Assembly (NCBI GenBank): GCA_910589375.1
Contig: CAJUTK010000001.1
Span: forward strand, 599,445-663,444
DNA: 64,000 bases
Direction: 5' to 3'
Origin: an uncultured Bacilli bacterium
GTDB taxonomy: Bacteria; Bacillota_I; Bacilli_A; RF39; UBA660
Below the pieces are notes generated by a model. That model did not search any database. It saw only the letters and a program-made list of their open reading frames with translations, and had not been told where the DNA came from. Below, in pieces: positions 8,918-18,496 of this stretch. The translations under genes were made by a program, and so were the position numbers. Within the stretch, counting starts at the first letter, position 1, and each line of letters starts with the position of its first letter.

Positions 8918-9367
8918 ATGGATAATGATAATTTATATCAGATAGAAAGCTTTTTGATTAATTTTCGATATTTCTCTAAGATAATGCATCAGAAATTTAA
9001 TGCTTATTTGAAAAAGAATGATGTTGATTGCAGTGAATTTATTTGTCTTCTTCTTTTAAATAGAGAAAAAGATGGTCTTTCTATGGCAGAACTTACAAAG
9101 ATGTCTAAAGTAGACAAATCTATGACGACTAAAATTATAAAAAAATTAGAAGAAAAAGATTATATTTATCGGAATAGAAACAATCCTAATATTAGAAATT
9201 ATAAGATTTGTTTGACAGAACTTGGATTCGAAAAAGCTAAACAGATTGAAAAGATGCTTCTGAGGGAAAGAGAGAATTTTAAAAATAAGTTTACCAAAAA
9301 AGAACAAAGTATGTTAATAACTTGTTGTAATTTTGTATTACAAAAATACATAGAAGATAATAATTAG
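8918..9367 (+). CDS. MarR-family transcriptional regulator
   Basis: A 149-residue winged-helix protein. The region LSMAELTKMSKVDKSMTTKI is the recognition helix pattern of MarR proteins, preceded by a helical dimerisation segment and followed by the wing (YIYRNRNNPNIRNYKI) and a C-terminal helix. It sits 13 bases before an ABC transporter gene, a common pairing in which the regulator represses the pump. The ligand is unknown. Confidence 0.85.
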   Translation: MDNDNLYQIESFLINFRYFSKIMHQKFNAYLKKNDVDCSEFICLLLLNREKDGLSMAELTKMSKVDKSMTTKIIKKLEEKDYIYRNRNNPNIRNYKICLTELGFEKAKQIEKMLLRERENFKNKFTKKEQSMLITCCNFVLQKYIEDNN

Positions 9368-9380
9368 AAAGGAAATGATT

Positions 9381-11945
9381 ATGTTAGAATTAAAAAAGAT
9401 AACAAAAAACTATGTTACTGGTGATTCTTCTGTTCAAGCATTAAAAGGAATTACTATTGCATTTAGAGAAAGTGAATTTGTTTCTATTTTAGGACAAAGT
9501 GGTTGTGGAAAAACAACCTTGTTAAATATTATTGGTGGATTAGATCGATATACAACTGGAGATTTAATTATTAATGAGAAATCTACAAAAGAGTTTAAGG
9601 ATCGTGATTGGGATACTTACCGAAATCATTCTGTTGGTTTTGTATTTCAAAACTATAATTTAATTCCTCATCAGACAGTACTATCAAATGTTGAATTAGC
9701 GCTTACTTTATCTGGAGTATCAAAATCAGAACGTAGAAAAAGAGCTATAGAGGTATTAAAAAAGGTAGGGCTTGAAGATCAAATTAATAAGAAACCAAAC
9801 CAAATGTCTGGTGGACAGATGCAGAGAGTTGCTATAGCACGTGCTTTAATTAATGATCCAGATATTTTGCTTGCTGATGAGCCAACGGGAGCCCTTGATT
9901 CTGAGACTAGTATTCAAATTATGAATTTACTTAAAGAAATTGCTTCTGAAAAATTAGTTATTATGGTTACTCATAATCCTGAGTTGGCTGAGAAATACTC
10001 TACTCGTATTATTAAATTATTAGATGGAAATATTACAGATGATTCTAATCCTTTTGATGCTAAAAGAGAAAAAAATAAGAAGAAGGATACTAGGAAGACA
10101 AAAAAGACATACATGTCTTTTATGACTGCTTTGTCTCTTAGTTTGAATAACTTGATGACGAAAAAAGGAAGAACTATTTTAACTGCTTTTGCAGGATCTA
10201 TTGGTATTATTGGAATTGCTTTGATACTTTCTTTATCAAGTGGAGTTAGAAGTTATATTAGTAGAGTAGAGGAAGATACATTATCTTCATATCCTATTCA
10301 AATAGAAGAATCTACTATTGATATGTCAGCTATGATGGATGTTATGACTGGAAATAAGAAACAGGAAGAACATGATTTAGATAAAATATATTCTAATGAT
10401 ATTTTAGGGGATGTAGTAAGTTCTGTTACTTCTAAAATTAGTAAAAATAATTTAGAGCGTTTTAAGAAATATATTGAGAGTAAAAATACAGATATCTCTA
10501 CTTATACAAATGCTATTCAGTATGGATATAATATTGATTTACAGATTTATAATTCAAATACTGAAGAAGATATCATTCAAGTAAATCCAAGTTCTATTAT
10601 GGAAAAAATAGGATTTGGAAATGATACTATGTCTAGTATGAATATGATGTCTGAATATAATGTATTTACAGAACTTATGGATAACAAAGAATTGCTAAAA
10701 ACACAATATGATGTAGTAGCTGGTTCTTGGCCAAAGAAATATAATGAGGTAGTATTAATTGTAGACGAAAAAAATAATATTAGCGATTACACATTATATG
10801 CATTAGGTTTAAAAGATCAAAAAGAGATTGAAAATTTATTTAAAAAAGTAGTGGCAGGAGAACAGTTTACTTATGAACCAACTACTTATGAATATAGCGA
10901 ACTTATTGGTTTAAAATTTAAATTGGTATTAAATACAGATTACTATACAAAAAAATCTGGTATTTGGGTTAATCGTAAAGATGATTATGAATATATGAAA
11001 AAAGTGATCAAAGATGCTGAAGATATCACTATTGTAGGAATTATTCGTCCAAATGAAGAGGCCATTTTGAATTCTAATCATGGTTTAATTGGTTATACAA
11101 AGGATTTAACAGAATATGTTATTGATAAAATTAATGATAAAAAAATTGTAAAAGAACAGAAGGAAAATTCTTCTATTAACATTTTTACTGGATTAGAATT
11201 TAATAAGGATAATAAGCAATTTGATATGAGTTCTCTAACAAAAGAGCAACAAGCCTATTTAGCTACGCTTTCTCAAGAGGAATTAGCACAAGTAATCTCT
11301 GCTTATATGGAGACTTATGGTGCAACTTATGATGATAACTTAAAGAAACTAGGCGTAGTTGACTTAGAGAGCCCAAGTTCTATTTCTATCTATCCAAAAG
11401 ATTTCAAATCTAAAGAGCAAATAGAAACTATTATTCAAGATTATAATGATATGGTTACAAAAGAAGGAAAAGAAGAAGATTCTATTAATTATACAGATTA
11501 TGTAGGTCTTATGATGTCTGGAGTAACTACTATTATTGATATTATTAGTTATGTCTTAATTGCTTTCGTATCTATTTCATTAGTGGTATCTAGTATTATG
11601 ATAGGAATTATTACTTATATTTCTGTATTAGAAAGAATTAAAGAAATTGGTATTTTAAGAGCGATTGGAGCTAGTAAAAAAGATATTTCAAGAGTATTTA
11701 GAGCAGAAACTATTATTGAGGGATTAACTGCTGGTGTATTTGGAATTTTAATCACTGTTATTTTGAATATTCCTATTAATATGATTATTAAAGATATTAC
11801 AGGTATTTCAAATATTTCTAGTCTTCCAATAGTAGGCGCCATTATTCTTGTAATTATTAGTGTATTACTTACTGTGATTGCTGGCCTTTTTCCAGCACGT
11901 ATGGCATCTAGAAAAGATCCGGTAGAGGCACTTAGAACAGAATAG
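9381..11945 (+). CDS. MacB/FtsX-type ABC transporter, ATPase fused to permease
   Basis: An 854-residue fusion. Residues 1-230 form the ATPase: GQSGCGKTT (Walker A), SGGQMQRVAIARAL (signature) and DILLADEPTGALD (Walker B). After a Lys-rich linker comes one helix, a large extracytoplasmic domain of about 420 residues, and three C-terminal helices with the FtsX-type ERIKEIGILRAIGASKKDI segment. This is the type VII exporter plan (MacB/LolE/BceB-like), used for lipoprotein or peptide traffic, or for signalling. ATG 9381 has AAAGGAA eight bases upstream and is preferred over 9375. It is co-transcribed with the MarR gene and closed by a terminator. Confidence 0.85.
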   Translation: MLELKKITKNYVTGDSSVQALKGITIAFRESEFVSILGQSGCGKTTLLNIIGGLDRYTTGDLIINEKSTKEFKDRDWDTYRNHSVGFVFQNYNLIPHQTVLSNVELALTLSGVSKSERRKRAIEVLKKVGLEDQINKKPNQMSGGQMQRVAIARALINDPDILLADEPTGALDSETSIQIMNLLKEIASEKLVIMVTHNPELAEKYSTRIIKLLDGNITDDSNPFDAKREKNKKKDTRKTKKTYMSFMTALSLSLNNLMTKKGRTILTAFAGSIGIIGIALILSLSSGVRSYISRVEEDTLSSYPIQIEESTIDMSAMMDVMTGNKKQEEHDLDKIYSNDILGDVVSSVTSKISKNNLERFKKYIESKNTDISTYTNAIQYGYNIDLQIYNSNTEEDIIQVNPSSIMEKIGFGNDTMSSMNMMSEYNVFTELMDNKELLKTQYDVVAGSWPKKYNEVVLIVDEKNNISDYTLYALGLKDQKEIENLFKKVVAGEQFTYEPTTYEYSELIGLKFKLVLNTDYYTKKSGIWVNRKDDYEYMKKVIKDAEDITIVGIIRPNEEAILNSNHGLIGYTKDLTEYVIDKINDKKIVKEQKENSSINIFTGLEFNKDNKQFDMSSLTKEQQAYLATLSQEELAQVISAYMETYGATYDDNLKKLGVVDLESPSSISIYPKDFKSKEQIETIIQDYNDMVTKEGKEEDSINYTDYVGLMMSGVTTIIDIISYVLIAFVSISLVVSSIMIGIITYISVLERIKEIGILRAIGASKKDISRVFRAETIIEGLTAGVFGILITVILNIPINMIIKDITGISNISSLPIVGAIILVIISVLLTVIAGLFPARMASRKDPVEALRTE

Positions 11946-11968
11946 GATATATACCTATTCTGTTTTTT
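11937..11968 (+). terminator. terminator after ABC transporter
   Basis: ACAGAATAGG (11937-11946), loop ATATATA, CCTATTCTGT (11954-11963), T run. The stop codon is inside the stem. Confidence 0.85.
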
Positions 11969-11970
11969 AT

Positions 11971-12000
11971 TTGACATTATAGTATAATAGTGATACTATA
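11971..12000 (+). promoter_or_regulatory. promoter with 8-bp inverted repeat before secreted repeat protein
   Basis: TTGACA (11971-11976), 17-base spacer, TACTAT (11994-11999). A perfect inverted repeat TATAGTAT-N7-ATACTATA (11978-11985 / 11993-12000) fills the spacer and covers the -10. It resembles the -10 palindrome of the marR promoter, so the same regulator may act here (inference). Confidence 0.55.
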
Positions 12001-12026
12001 TTCCATATCACAGGAGGGTGATTTGA

Positions 12027-13309
12027 GTGATAAAGTTTAATTCAGAGGCTTTGAAAAAAATCTAAGTTATAAGCTTCAAAAAGGAAAGAAAGGATTAGCG
12101 CTTACATTAGCATCTGTTGCTTTATTTTCATCATTAACAATGACTGCAGAAGCTGCAAATATGGATATGCCAGATATGACAGTTTATGCCAGTTCTTATG
12201 CGAGTCGTGTAAATGTAATTGGGGTAGAAGACCGCTCTATTAATTCAGGTATGGTATTCCCACAAGTAATGGAAAAAATTTACGACGATGGTAAGAATGA
12301 ATATTATTTAGATTGTCCAAAGAGTAATTTGATAATCGTAAGATATTCTAATGGGACAGAAAAAAATGTATCTCAAGCATTAAATGATGGAGATATCAGT
12401 GTTAGAACATTACGAAATGTATATGGAATTTCTATTATTAGTTCTAGAAAGGCAACTGTTAGAAAAGTAATTGATAAATCTAGTCAATATTATGTTCCAC
12501 AAGTAATGGAAAAAATTTATGATGATGGTAAAAACGAATATTATTTTAGAACACAAAAAAGTGCTTATGTAATTGTAAGATATTCAGATGGAACAGAAAA
12601 AAATGTAGTTCAAGCATTAAACGATGGCGATCTTACTATTAAAGAGTTACAAAATGAATATGGAATTTCTGTAGTTACTTCAAAGAAACCAACGATTAGA
12701 TCTGTAAAAGATAATTCTACTAAACCAGGAGTTTTTACTCCTCAAGCATATGAAAAAATCTATGAGGATGATAAAAATGAATATTATTTTACTACTATGA
12801 AAAGCAATTTAGTAATTGTAAGATATTCAGATGGAACAGAAAAAAATATTATTCAAGCATTAAATGATGGAGATTTAACTATTAAGGATTTACAAAATGT
12901 ATATGGGATTTCTGTTGTAACACAAGTAAGAACAAATAGAATTTCATCTGTTACAGACAAATCTTTAGAATTAGGAATCTCTGTACCACAAGTAAAGGAA
13001 TTTATCTATAGTGATGGTGTTAACAATTATTATTTATCAACACAAAGAAGTACTTTAGTAATTGTAAAATATGTTGATGGAACTCAAAAATCAGTAACGC
13101 AAGCATTATATGATGGCGATTTAACAATAGGAGATTTACAATTTACTTATAATATACCAGTAACAACTGAAAGAGTTAATGCTGATAATAAATATTATGA
13201 TCCAAGTACTTTATATAAAGCTCCAGATGGAACTTATTGGACAAGTAAAGCAGAATATGAAGAATGGACTGCTTCTCAAAAAGGATATCAATATCAGTAT
13301 CATAAATAA
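12027..13309 (+). CDS. secreted four-repeat protein with frame break in an A7 run
   Basis: Promoter, leader and the strong site GGAGGGTG lead to GTG 12027, which encodes IKFNSEALKK and then meets a stop at 12063-12065. One base back, the frame continues without a stop through a basic segment, a hydrophobic core (LALTLASVALFSSL) and TAEAAN, a clear signal peptide, and on to 13309. The break falls at the seven A of 12054-12060, where one extra A or a -1 shift on A AAA AAA restores a single protein of about 427 residues. The mature part holds four repeats of about 80 residues with conserved PQV-EKIYDDGKNEYY and VRYSDGTEKNV-QALNDGDLTI. The family is not recognised. A start at ATG 12140 would lack the signal peptide. 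The break may be real, regulated, or a sequencing error. Confidence 0.65.
12250..13170 (+). repeat. four coding repeats of about 243 bp
   Basis: Copies begin near 12250, 12496, 12739 and 12985. Copies 1-3 are close at DNA level (for example ATGGAAAAAATTTA in copies 1 and 2) and copy 4 is more diverged. They encode the repeats of the secreted protein. Confidence 0.75.
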
Positions 13310-13337
13310 AAGAGTGATAACACACTCTTTTATTTTT
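13308..13337 (+). terminator. terminator after secreted repeat protein
   Basis: AAAAGAGTG (13308-13316), six-base loop, CACTCTTTT (13323-13331), followed by T-rich sequence. Confidence 0.8.
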
Positions 13338-13338
13338 A

Positions 13339-13367
13339 TTGACAATAATATTTTTTACTGATACAAT
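13339..13367 (+). promoter_or_regulatory. promoter before HExxH protein gene
   Basis: TTGACA (13339-13344), 17-base spacer, TACAAT (13362-13367). Confidence 0.65.
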
Positions 13368-13384
13368 AAGTGACTGTGATGAAT

Positions 13385-14521
13385 ATGAAAAAGAAGAAAA
13401 AGGCGAATGTGAAAAAATTAGTAGTATTTCCTTCCGCAAAACAGGAAAAAAATTTTAGTTTACAAAAAATGTTTTATCCTGTTGCATTATCCACTGCTAT
13501 TTTGCAAATTTTTGCATTTAGTGTATTACCTCATATTTGGTATAGGCCAACTGCTAGAGAATTTGATGACAGTAATCTATTCTCTGATAAAGAAGTTATT
13601 GTTCCAGTGGAAGAGCAAGAAGATATTTTGCACACTTTAGAAAAAGAATTAGGGATAAAAATTGATGATAATAGGGAAAATTATCTTTTATTACATGCTG
13701 TTTTAGAAAACCCGTATTTAAATGCTAAAGAAAAGGAAATATTTTATAAATTTATAGAATATTTTAACGATAATCCTTATATTAATAGAGAAGAAATCTA
13801 TGAAAATATGTTAAATGTAAATGCTAGATTCTCTCTTCGTGGTGCTTTAGATAAAGAAGAAAATGTTTTAGCAATCTATTTGTCAAATTATAGAGACATT
13901 GTTTATTTTGAATTGTTTCCTAGTGTAGATACGATGGCACATGAAGATGGACATTGTATTCATGAATGCAAGAATATGCCAAATTTTATAGTAGAAGGAA
14001 TAGATCAATTAATTGTTTCCGAATATTTTTCTGAAACACCTTTTTTACTAACTACTATCTATCCTTATCAAGTTAGTTTTGTAAAACTATTGTGTGAAAT
14101 GATAGGGACAGATATTGTTCTTCAATCTTATACAGAAGATAAACCAGAGCTTATTTATAACGCTTTAGATAATTTAATAGGAAAAGAGAATCACGCGAAA
14201 GGTATAATAGAAGACTTAGATGCCTGTATGGAAAATTATCGCAGATATAATGCTTCAGTAGAAGAGGCTAAGAAAGCAAATCAAACTTTATTAGATTTTT
14301 TAGAATATGTAAATGCTTTTGAATTTGAAGATGAAGAAGCGGTTCAATATCATTTAAGTGTTTTTGTGAGTTTATTTACAGATCATTATGGAACATTAGA
14401 GGAGTATTTAAAATTTACAGTTTGTAAAGCATATCTTTCTTCTGGTTTAAAAGAAGCAGGATTTACGAAAGGAATTACAGTAACAACGGAAGAATATTTA
14501 GGGGTAGTATATCAATATTAA
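13385..14521 (+). CDS. putative membrane-anchored zinc metalloprotease (HExxH)
   Basis: A 378-residue protein with a lysine-rich N-terminus, one hydrophobic helix near residues 32-50, and a domain holding HEDGH at residues 186-190 and a Glu about 14 residues further (FIVEGIDQL, residue 204). This is the HExxH plus downstream Glu pattern of zinc-dependent gluzincins. I do not recognise a named family. The start is uncertain: ATG 13385 fits a leader of about eleven bases after the promoter, and ATG 13379 is possible. A bidirectional terminator closes the gene. Confidence 0.55.
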   Translation: MKKKKKANVKKLVVFPSAKQEKNFSLQKMFYPVALSTAILQIFAFSVLPHIWYRPTAREFDDSNLFSDKEVIVPVEEQEDILHTLEKELGIKIDDNRENYLLLHAVLENPYLNAKEKEIFYKFIEYFNDNPYINREEIYENMLNVNARFSLRGALDKEENVLAIYLSNYRDIVYFELFPSVDTMAHEDGHCIHECKNMPNFIVEGIDQLIVSEYFSETPFLLTTIYPYQVSFVKLLCEMIGTDIVLQSYTEDKPELIYNALDNLIGKENHAKGIIEDLDACMENYRRYNASVEEAKKANQTLLDFLEYVNAFEFEDEEAVQYHLSVFVSLFTDHYGTLEEYLKFTVCKAYLSSGLKEAGFTKGITVTTEEYLGVVYQY

Positions 14522-14546
14522 AAAACGTGTTAATCACGTTTTTTCT
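14521..14546. terminator. bidirectional terminator between convergent genes
   Basis: AAAACGTG (14522-14529), loop TTAAT, CACGTTTT (14535-14542), with A and T runs on both sides. It serves the plus-strand HExxH gene and overlaps the end of the minus-strand gene. Confidence 0.8.
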
Positions 14547-15378
14547 TTTTAAATTGATAATTGAGATCTTCTGTTTCTTGACTAACGAATTGTCTGATTA
14601 TATGTTCAATATCTGGATCATGTCTTAAAGTTGGCTCTAGGATAGCATAAATTTGATTTGTCAGTAAGATATTCATTTCTTGTTTACTTCTAGCTAATAA
14701 AAATAAATCCATTAATTGCTTTAATAAGTCCAAATCTTGATTACAGATAACAAGTAAGAAAGTAGCAAGCCCAATAGGGTAGTCATATTGAATACAGAGC
14801 TCTAAGACAGTCTCTTCTAGTTTATTTTTTTCATAAAGAAAATCTTTTCTATCAAAAATACTATAGAGTGTGCAATCTGTTTGAAAATATCCTTTTTGTG
14901 CATGCTCTTTTATAAATATAAGGTAGTATTTTTTTCTAATGAGTTCAATTGTAATTTCTATAGAATTTACACCTCTTTTATTAAAGGGGATTCTAAAATC
15001 ATAAATTTTTTCTGAGGATACAGAACTTTTTCCAGTTATTTTTTTTAAATAGGCATAGTAATCTTCTACTCCATTGCCACTTTTTCTTTTGATACTATCA
15101 AAAATTTTTTGGTAAGGGAAAGACTCTATATAATACATACTTTGATAAAAACTAGATAGTTCATCAATATCTGCCTGTTTTGAATATTTTGGCAATTGGA
15201 AAGTAGAAGGTTCTTCTATTTCGTTAGCATGAAAATGTTTCCCATTGAATCTGATGCGATAAAATGTTGGAACATCATCTACAATTAATTTTAAATCATA
15301 TTGATTAGAGTCTAACAGGGTACAATCTAGTCTTTGATCTAAATGATTAAATAAATTTCCTTTTTGTATAGTAATCAT
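14530..15378 (-). CDS. protein of unknown function (282 aa)
   Basis: A soluble-looking protein of 282 residues with no signal peptide or membrane segment and a very basic C-terminus (FKKKKRD). The first half looks beta-rich and the last 100 residues helical. I recognise no family or catalytic motif. AAAAAAGGAG precedes the ATG on the minus strand, and a TATAAT on that strand lies about 30 bases upstream, so it has its own promoter divergent from the NAD operon. Confidence 0.6.
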   Translation of the reverse strand: MITIQKGNLFNHLDQRLDCTLLDSNQYDLKLIVDDVPTFYRIRFNGKHFHANEIEEPSTFQLPKYSKQADIDELSSFYQSMYYIESFPYQKIFDSIKRKSGNGVEDYYAYLKKITGKSSVSSEKIYDFRIPFNKRGVNSIEITIELIRKKYYLIFIKEHAQKGYFQTDCTLYSIFDRKDFLYEKNKLEETVLELCIQYDYPIGLATFLLVICNQDLDLLKQLMDLFLLARSKQEMNILLTNQIYAILEPTLRHDPDIEHIIRQFVSQETEDLNYQFKKKKRD

Positions 15379-15463
15379 AATAATCTCCTTTTTTATAAAT
15401 AGTATTATAGTATAGAGTGAATAAAAATACTAGTAATTTGTCAGAAAATAGAAGAAAATAAAA

Positions 15464-15530
15464 ATCTTTTTAAAAAAATGTTAAAAAGATATTGACAAAA
15501 AGAAATCTTTTTAATATAATGCTAATAACA
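15464..15530 (+). promoter_or_regulatory. pncA promoter with inverted repeat and NrtR-type palindrome
   Basis: TTGACA (15492-15497), 17-base spacer, TATAAT (15515-15520). Directly upstream is ATCTTTTTAA-N7-TTAAAAAGAT (15464-15473 / 15481-15490), and a further ATCTTTTTAA half-site lies in the spacer (15505-15514). TGCTAATAACA (15520-15530) covers the expected transcription start and is a near copy of the palindrome found before other NAD genes in this window. Confidence 0.7.
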
Positions 15531-15601
15531 AGAACGAAAACTGTTCTTGAAAATTTTAAAATTACTTATTAATATTTCGATAAAAAGAAAGAGGCGATAT
15601 T

Positions 15602-16258
15602 ATGAAAAAAGTAGAAATAAGTGAAATTGAAGAGTTGACGATTGTAGTTGATATGGTTAACGGTTTTGCAAAAGAGGGAGTGATGGCAGATCCTTACATT
15701 ATGCATATTGTACCAGCTATTAGAAACTATATGGAAGTGGCATTAGAAAGTCCTAATAAGGCAGTAGTAGTTATTAAAGAGAATCATGATGAAAATGCAA
15801 AAGAATTTGATATTCATCCACCACATTGTAAGAAAGGAACAAAAGAAGCAGAAATGGTAGATGAATTAAAGGATTTGGAACCTTACTGTTATACATTCTT
15901 GAAAAACTCAACAAGTGCGATATGGGCACCAGGATTTCTAGATTTTATTAAGACATTATTAAAAAATCCTAAATTTAGAAAAATTCGTGTAGTTGGATGT
16001 TGTACAGATATCTGTGTTATGGATTTAAGTATTCCATTAAAGAAGCTATTAGATCAACTAAATATTGATGTAGAAGTAATTGTACCAACAGAAGCTGTTG
16101 AGACATTCCAAATTAAACCACATACTTATGATGAATTTGGAAAGCTTGTAGAAGAAGGAATACATGATAGAAATGAATGGAATACCATGGCATTTAAATT
16201 TATGAAACAAGCAGGTATTCAAATAGAAGAAAAAGGCTATCAGAAAGTGAAGGCTTAA
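15602..16258 (+). CDS. pncA: nicotinamidase (isochorismatase-like cysteine hydrolase)
   Basis: A 218-residue cysteine hydrolase that converts nicotinamide to nicotinate, the entry step of NAD salvage. The catalytic triad can be placed: Asp in VVDMVNGF, Lys in TFLKNSTSA, and Cys in VVGCCTDICVM. A DIHPPHC segment fits the metal site of nicotinamidases. AGAGGCGATATT precedes the ATG. It is first in an operon with pncB, a Nudix gene and nadE, which fixes the assignment better than sequence alone. Confidence 0.85.
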   Translation: MKKVEISEIEELTIVVDMVNGFAKEGVMADPYIMHIVPAIRNYMEVALESPNKAVVVIKENHDENAKEFDIHPPHCKKGTKEAEMVDELKDLEPYCYTFLKNSTSAIWAPGFLDFIKTLLKNPKFRKIRVVGCCTDICVMDLSIPLKKLLDQLNIDVEVIVPTEAVETFQIKPHTYDEFGKLVEEGIHDRNEWNTMAFKFMKQAGIQIEEKGYQKVKA

Positions 16259-16270
16259 ATTTTACATTTG

Positions 16271-16281
16271 TGTTATTAATA
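16271..16281 (+). promoter_or_regulatory. NrtR-type palindrome before pncB
   Basis: TGTTATTAATA differs at one outer base pair from TGTTATTAACA. It lies in the 49-base gap between pncA and pncB. Confidence 0.45.
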
Positions 16282-16307
16282 TTTTATATATAAGAAGGAG
16301 AGAAATT

Positions 16308-17882
16308 ATGAAAAATGAACAATTAAAAAGTGTAGAAGAATTTAAAAATTTAATGGGTATTGATAACCCAGATATTAAAACATGGGAGGACTTAAAGGCA
16401 GAAATTGAGAGAAATCAAAAACCTAATTTAGCAATGCTTACTGACTTTTATGAATTTACAATGTCACAAGCATTCTTTGATGCAGGGGATGAAAATAAAA
16501 AAGCATACTTTGATGTATTCTTTCGTACCAATCCATTAGAAGGTGGTTATACCATTAGTAATGGATTAGGGGATATTATCAATTTTGTAAAAGATTTTCA
16601 TTATACAAAAGCAGATATTGATTATTTAAGAAGTACTGGGCAGTTTACAGAAGATTTCTTAAGGTATTTAAGTAATCTAAGATTTAATGGAGATATTTGG
16701 GCAATTCCAGATGGTACTCCAGTATTCCCAAATGAACCAGTTATTACAGTACGTGCGAATATTATAGAGGCACAATTATTAGAATCATTGATGCTTGCTT
16801 ATTTTAATCAAGGTTCTTTAATTGCTACTTCAACGAAAAGAATTACAAATGCTGCTGGAAAGATTCCAGTATCAGACTTTGGTCTTAGAAGAGGACATGG
16901 AGAAGGTACTATTAATGGATCTAAATATGCGATGATAGGTGGATGTACTTCTACTTCTAATACATTAACAGGAGAACTTACTGGTGTTAAAATCTCAGGA
17001 ACAATGGCTCATGACTTGATTCAATTTTATAAAGATGATTATAAGGCATTTATGGTATATGCGAGAGCCAATCCTAGAAACTGTGTATTCTTAGTAGATA
17101 CCTTTAATACTTTAAAGAAAGGTATTCCAGCAGCAATTCGTGTAGCGAAAGAATTCTTAATTCCAAATGGTTATCCATTTATTGGAATCCGTATTGATAG
17201 TGGAGATTTAGCATACCTTTCAAAAGAAGCAAGAAAGATGTTAGATGAAGCAGGATTTCCAGAAACTAAAATATTCTTAACAAATGGATTAGATGAGAAG
17301 AAAATTAATTCTTTAAAACAGCAAGGAGCACATGTAGATGCAATAGGTGCAGGAGATAATGTACTTGCTCCAAAAGAAAGAATGAATGGTGTTTATAAAT
17401 TATGCGCAGTAGAAGAAAATGGTGTACCAGTCCCAAGAATTAAAATTAGTGGAGATGCCATTAAAACAACGAATCCAGGATATAAGAAAGTATATCGTTT
17501 CTATGATAAGAAAACAGGATACGCACTAGGCGATGTAGTAGCACTTGCAACAGAGGTAATACCACTTGATCACTATACTTTAATTTCCCCAACAGAAGAG
17601 TGGAAAACAACTGAGTTAAAAGATTATACTGTAAAAGAATTACAAGTTCCAATCTTTAGAGGAGGTAAATTAGTATATGATGTTCCAACGGTTATGGAAA
17701 GTGCAGAACATTGTCATAAAGAATTTGCAACTCTTTACCCAGAAATTAAAAGAGATATTAAACCTCATGGATATTATGTAGATTTAAGTAGACAATTATT
17801 AGATTTAAAAAAACAATTACTAAATGAATATGCTAGTAGTGAATCAGAGAAAGTGAAGACAATAGGTACATATCATGCGTAA
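16308..17882 (+). CDS. pncB: nicotinate phosphoribosyltransferase
   Basis: A 524-residue enzyme joining nicotinate to PRPP to give nicotinate mononucleotide. Family landmarks include LTDFYEFTMSQAFF near residue 44, FRTNPLEGGYTI, DFGLRRGHGEGT, the histidine-bearing GTMAHDLIQFY, VDTFNTLKKGIPAAI and IGIRIDSGDLAYLS. Length fits the long bacterial form. GAAGGAG precedes the ATG. It overlaps the next gene by eight bases, so the two are translationally coupled. Confidence 0.93.
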   Translation: MKNEQLKSVEEFKNLMGIDNPDIKTWEDLKAEIERNQKPNLAMLTDFYEFTMSQAFFDAGDENKKAYFDVFFRTNPLEGGYTISNGLGDIINFVKDFHYTKADIDYLRSTGQFTEDFLRYLSNLRFNGDIWAIPDGTPVFPNEPVITVRANIIEAQLLESLMLAYFNQGSLIATSTKRITNAAGKIPVSDFGLRRGHGEGTINGSKYAMIGGCTSTSNTLTGELTGVKISGTMAHDLIQFYKDDYKAFMVYARANPRNCVFLVDTFNTLKKGIPAAIRVAKEFLIPNGYPFIGIRIDSGDLAYLSKEARKMLDEAGFPETKIFLTNGLDEKKINSLKQQGAHVDAIGAGDNVLAPKERMNGVYKLCAVEENGVPVPRIKISGDAIKTTNPGYKKVYRFYDKKTGYALGDVVALATEVIPLDHYTLISPTEEWKTTELKDYTVKELQVPIFRGGKLVYDVPTVMESAEHCHKEFATLYPEIKRDIKPHGYYVDLSRQLLDLKKQLLNEYASSESEKVKTIGTYHA

Positions 17883-18492
17883 AGAAAAACTAGAAGAACT
17901 AGAAAGTTATTTAGAAGAATTAAAGACAGTAAAGCAGGTAAGGAAAGATCCATCTTTCCTTACCAGACTATTTCGAGGAAAAGGATTTCTATCAAGTGAT
18001 GTTTATGAATGTCACTTAAATTGTGGTAGAATAGTAGTAAGAGAAAAACTTGTGAAGGGCAAAAAAGATGGAAGTGCAGCTATCATATTTGCACTTACCA
18101 AAACTAATGAAGTACTTCTCAATGTAGAACCTCGTGTATTTACAAATGAAACAGTATCTTTAGGTTTCCCAGCAGGATATATAGAATTAAATGAAACACC
18201 AGAACAAGGCGCTAGAAGAGAACTATTAGAAGAACATGGATATCAAGCTGGAGAAATGATTTTGTTAGATGAGTTTTATCAAGATGAAGGCTGTTCTTCA
18301 GCATTCAACAGAATCTTTTTAGCACTTGATTCAGAAAAAGTGAGTGAACAACACCTAGATAAAGATGAAATTATTAGACCATTTCTTTGTACTTATGATG
18401 AGGTATTGGAGTTAAATAAACTTGGATATTTTACAGGAGCAAATAGTAAACTTGCCATTGAAAGAGCTAAAGAATACTTAAAAAGGAGATAG
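17875..18492 (+). CDS. Nudix hydrolase (ADP-ribose pyrophosphatase-like)
   Basis: A 205-residue protein with an intact Nudix box, G-x5-E-x7-REL-x-EE-x-G, within GYIELNETPEQGARRE and LLEEHGY. Members of this type split ADP-ribose or related dinucleotides to AMP and ribose 5-phosphate. In a NAD operon this would return ADP-ribose from NAD breakdown to the pool. It overlaps pncB by eight bases and ends five bases before nadE. The exact substrate is inferred. Confidence 0.8.
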   Translation: MRKEKLEELESYLEELKTVKQVRKDPSFLTRLFRGKGFLSSDVYECHLNCGRIVVREKLVKGKKDGSAAIIFALTKTNEVLLNVEPRVFTNETVSLGFPAGYIELNETPEQGARRELLEEHGYQAGEMILLDEFYQDEGCSSAFNRIFLALDSEKVSEQHLDKDEIIRPFLCTYDEVLELNKLGYFTGANSKLAIERAKEYLKRR

Positions 18493-18496
18493 TAAT

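Noticed and set aside
13179..13439. Frames on both strands across the terminator after the secreted repeat protein.
   Set aside because: They cross a terminator and promoter and show no family or initiation signal.
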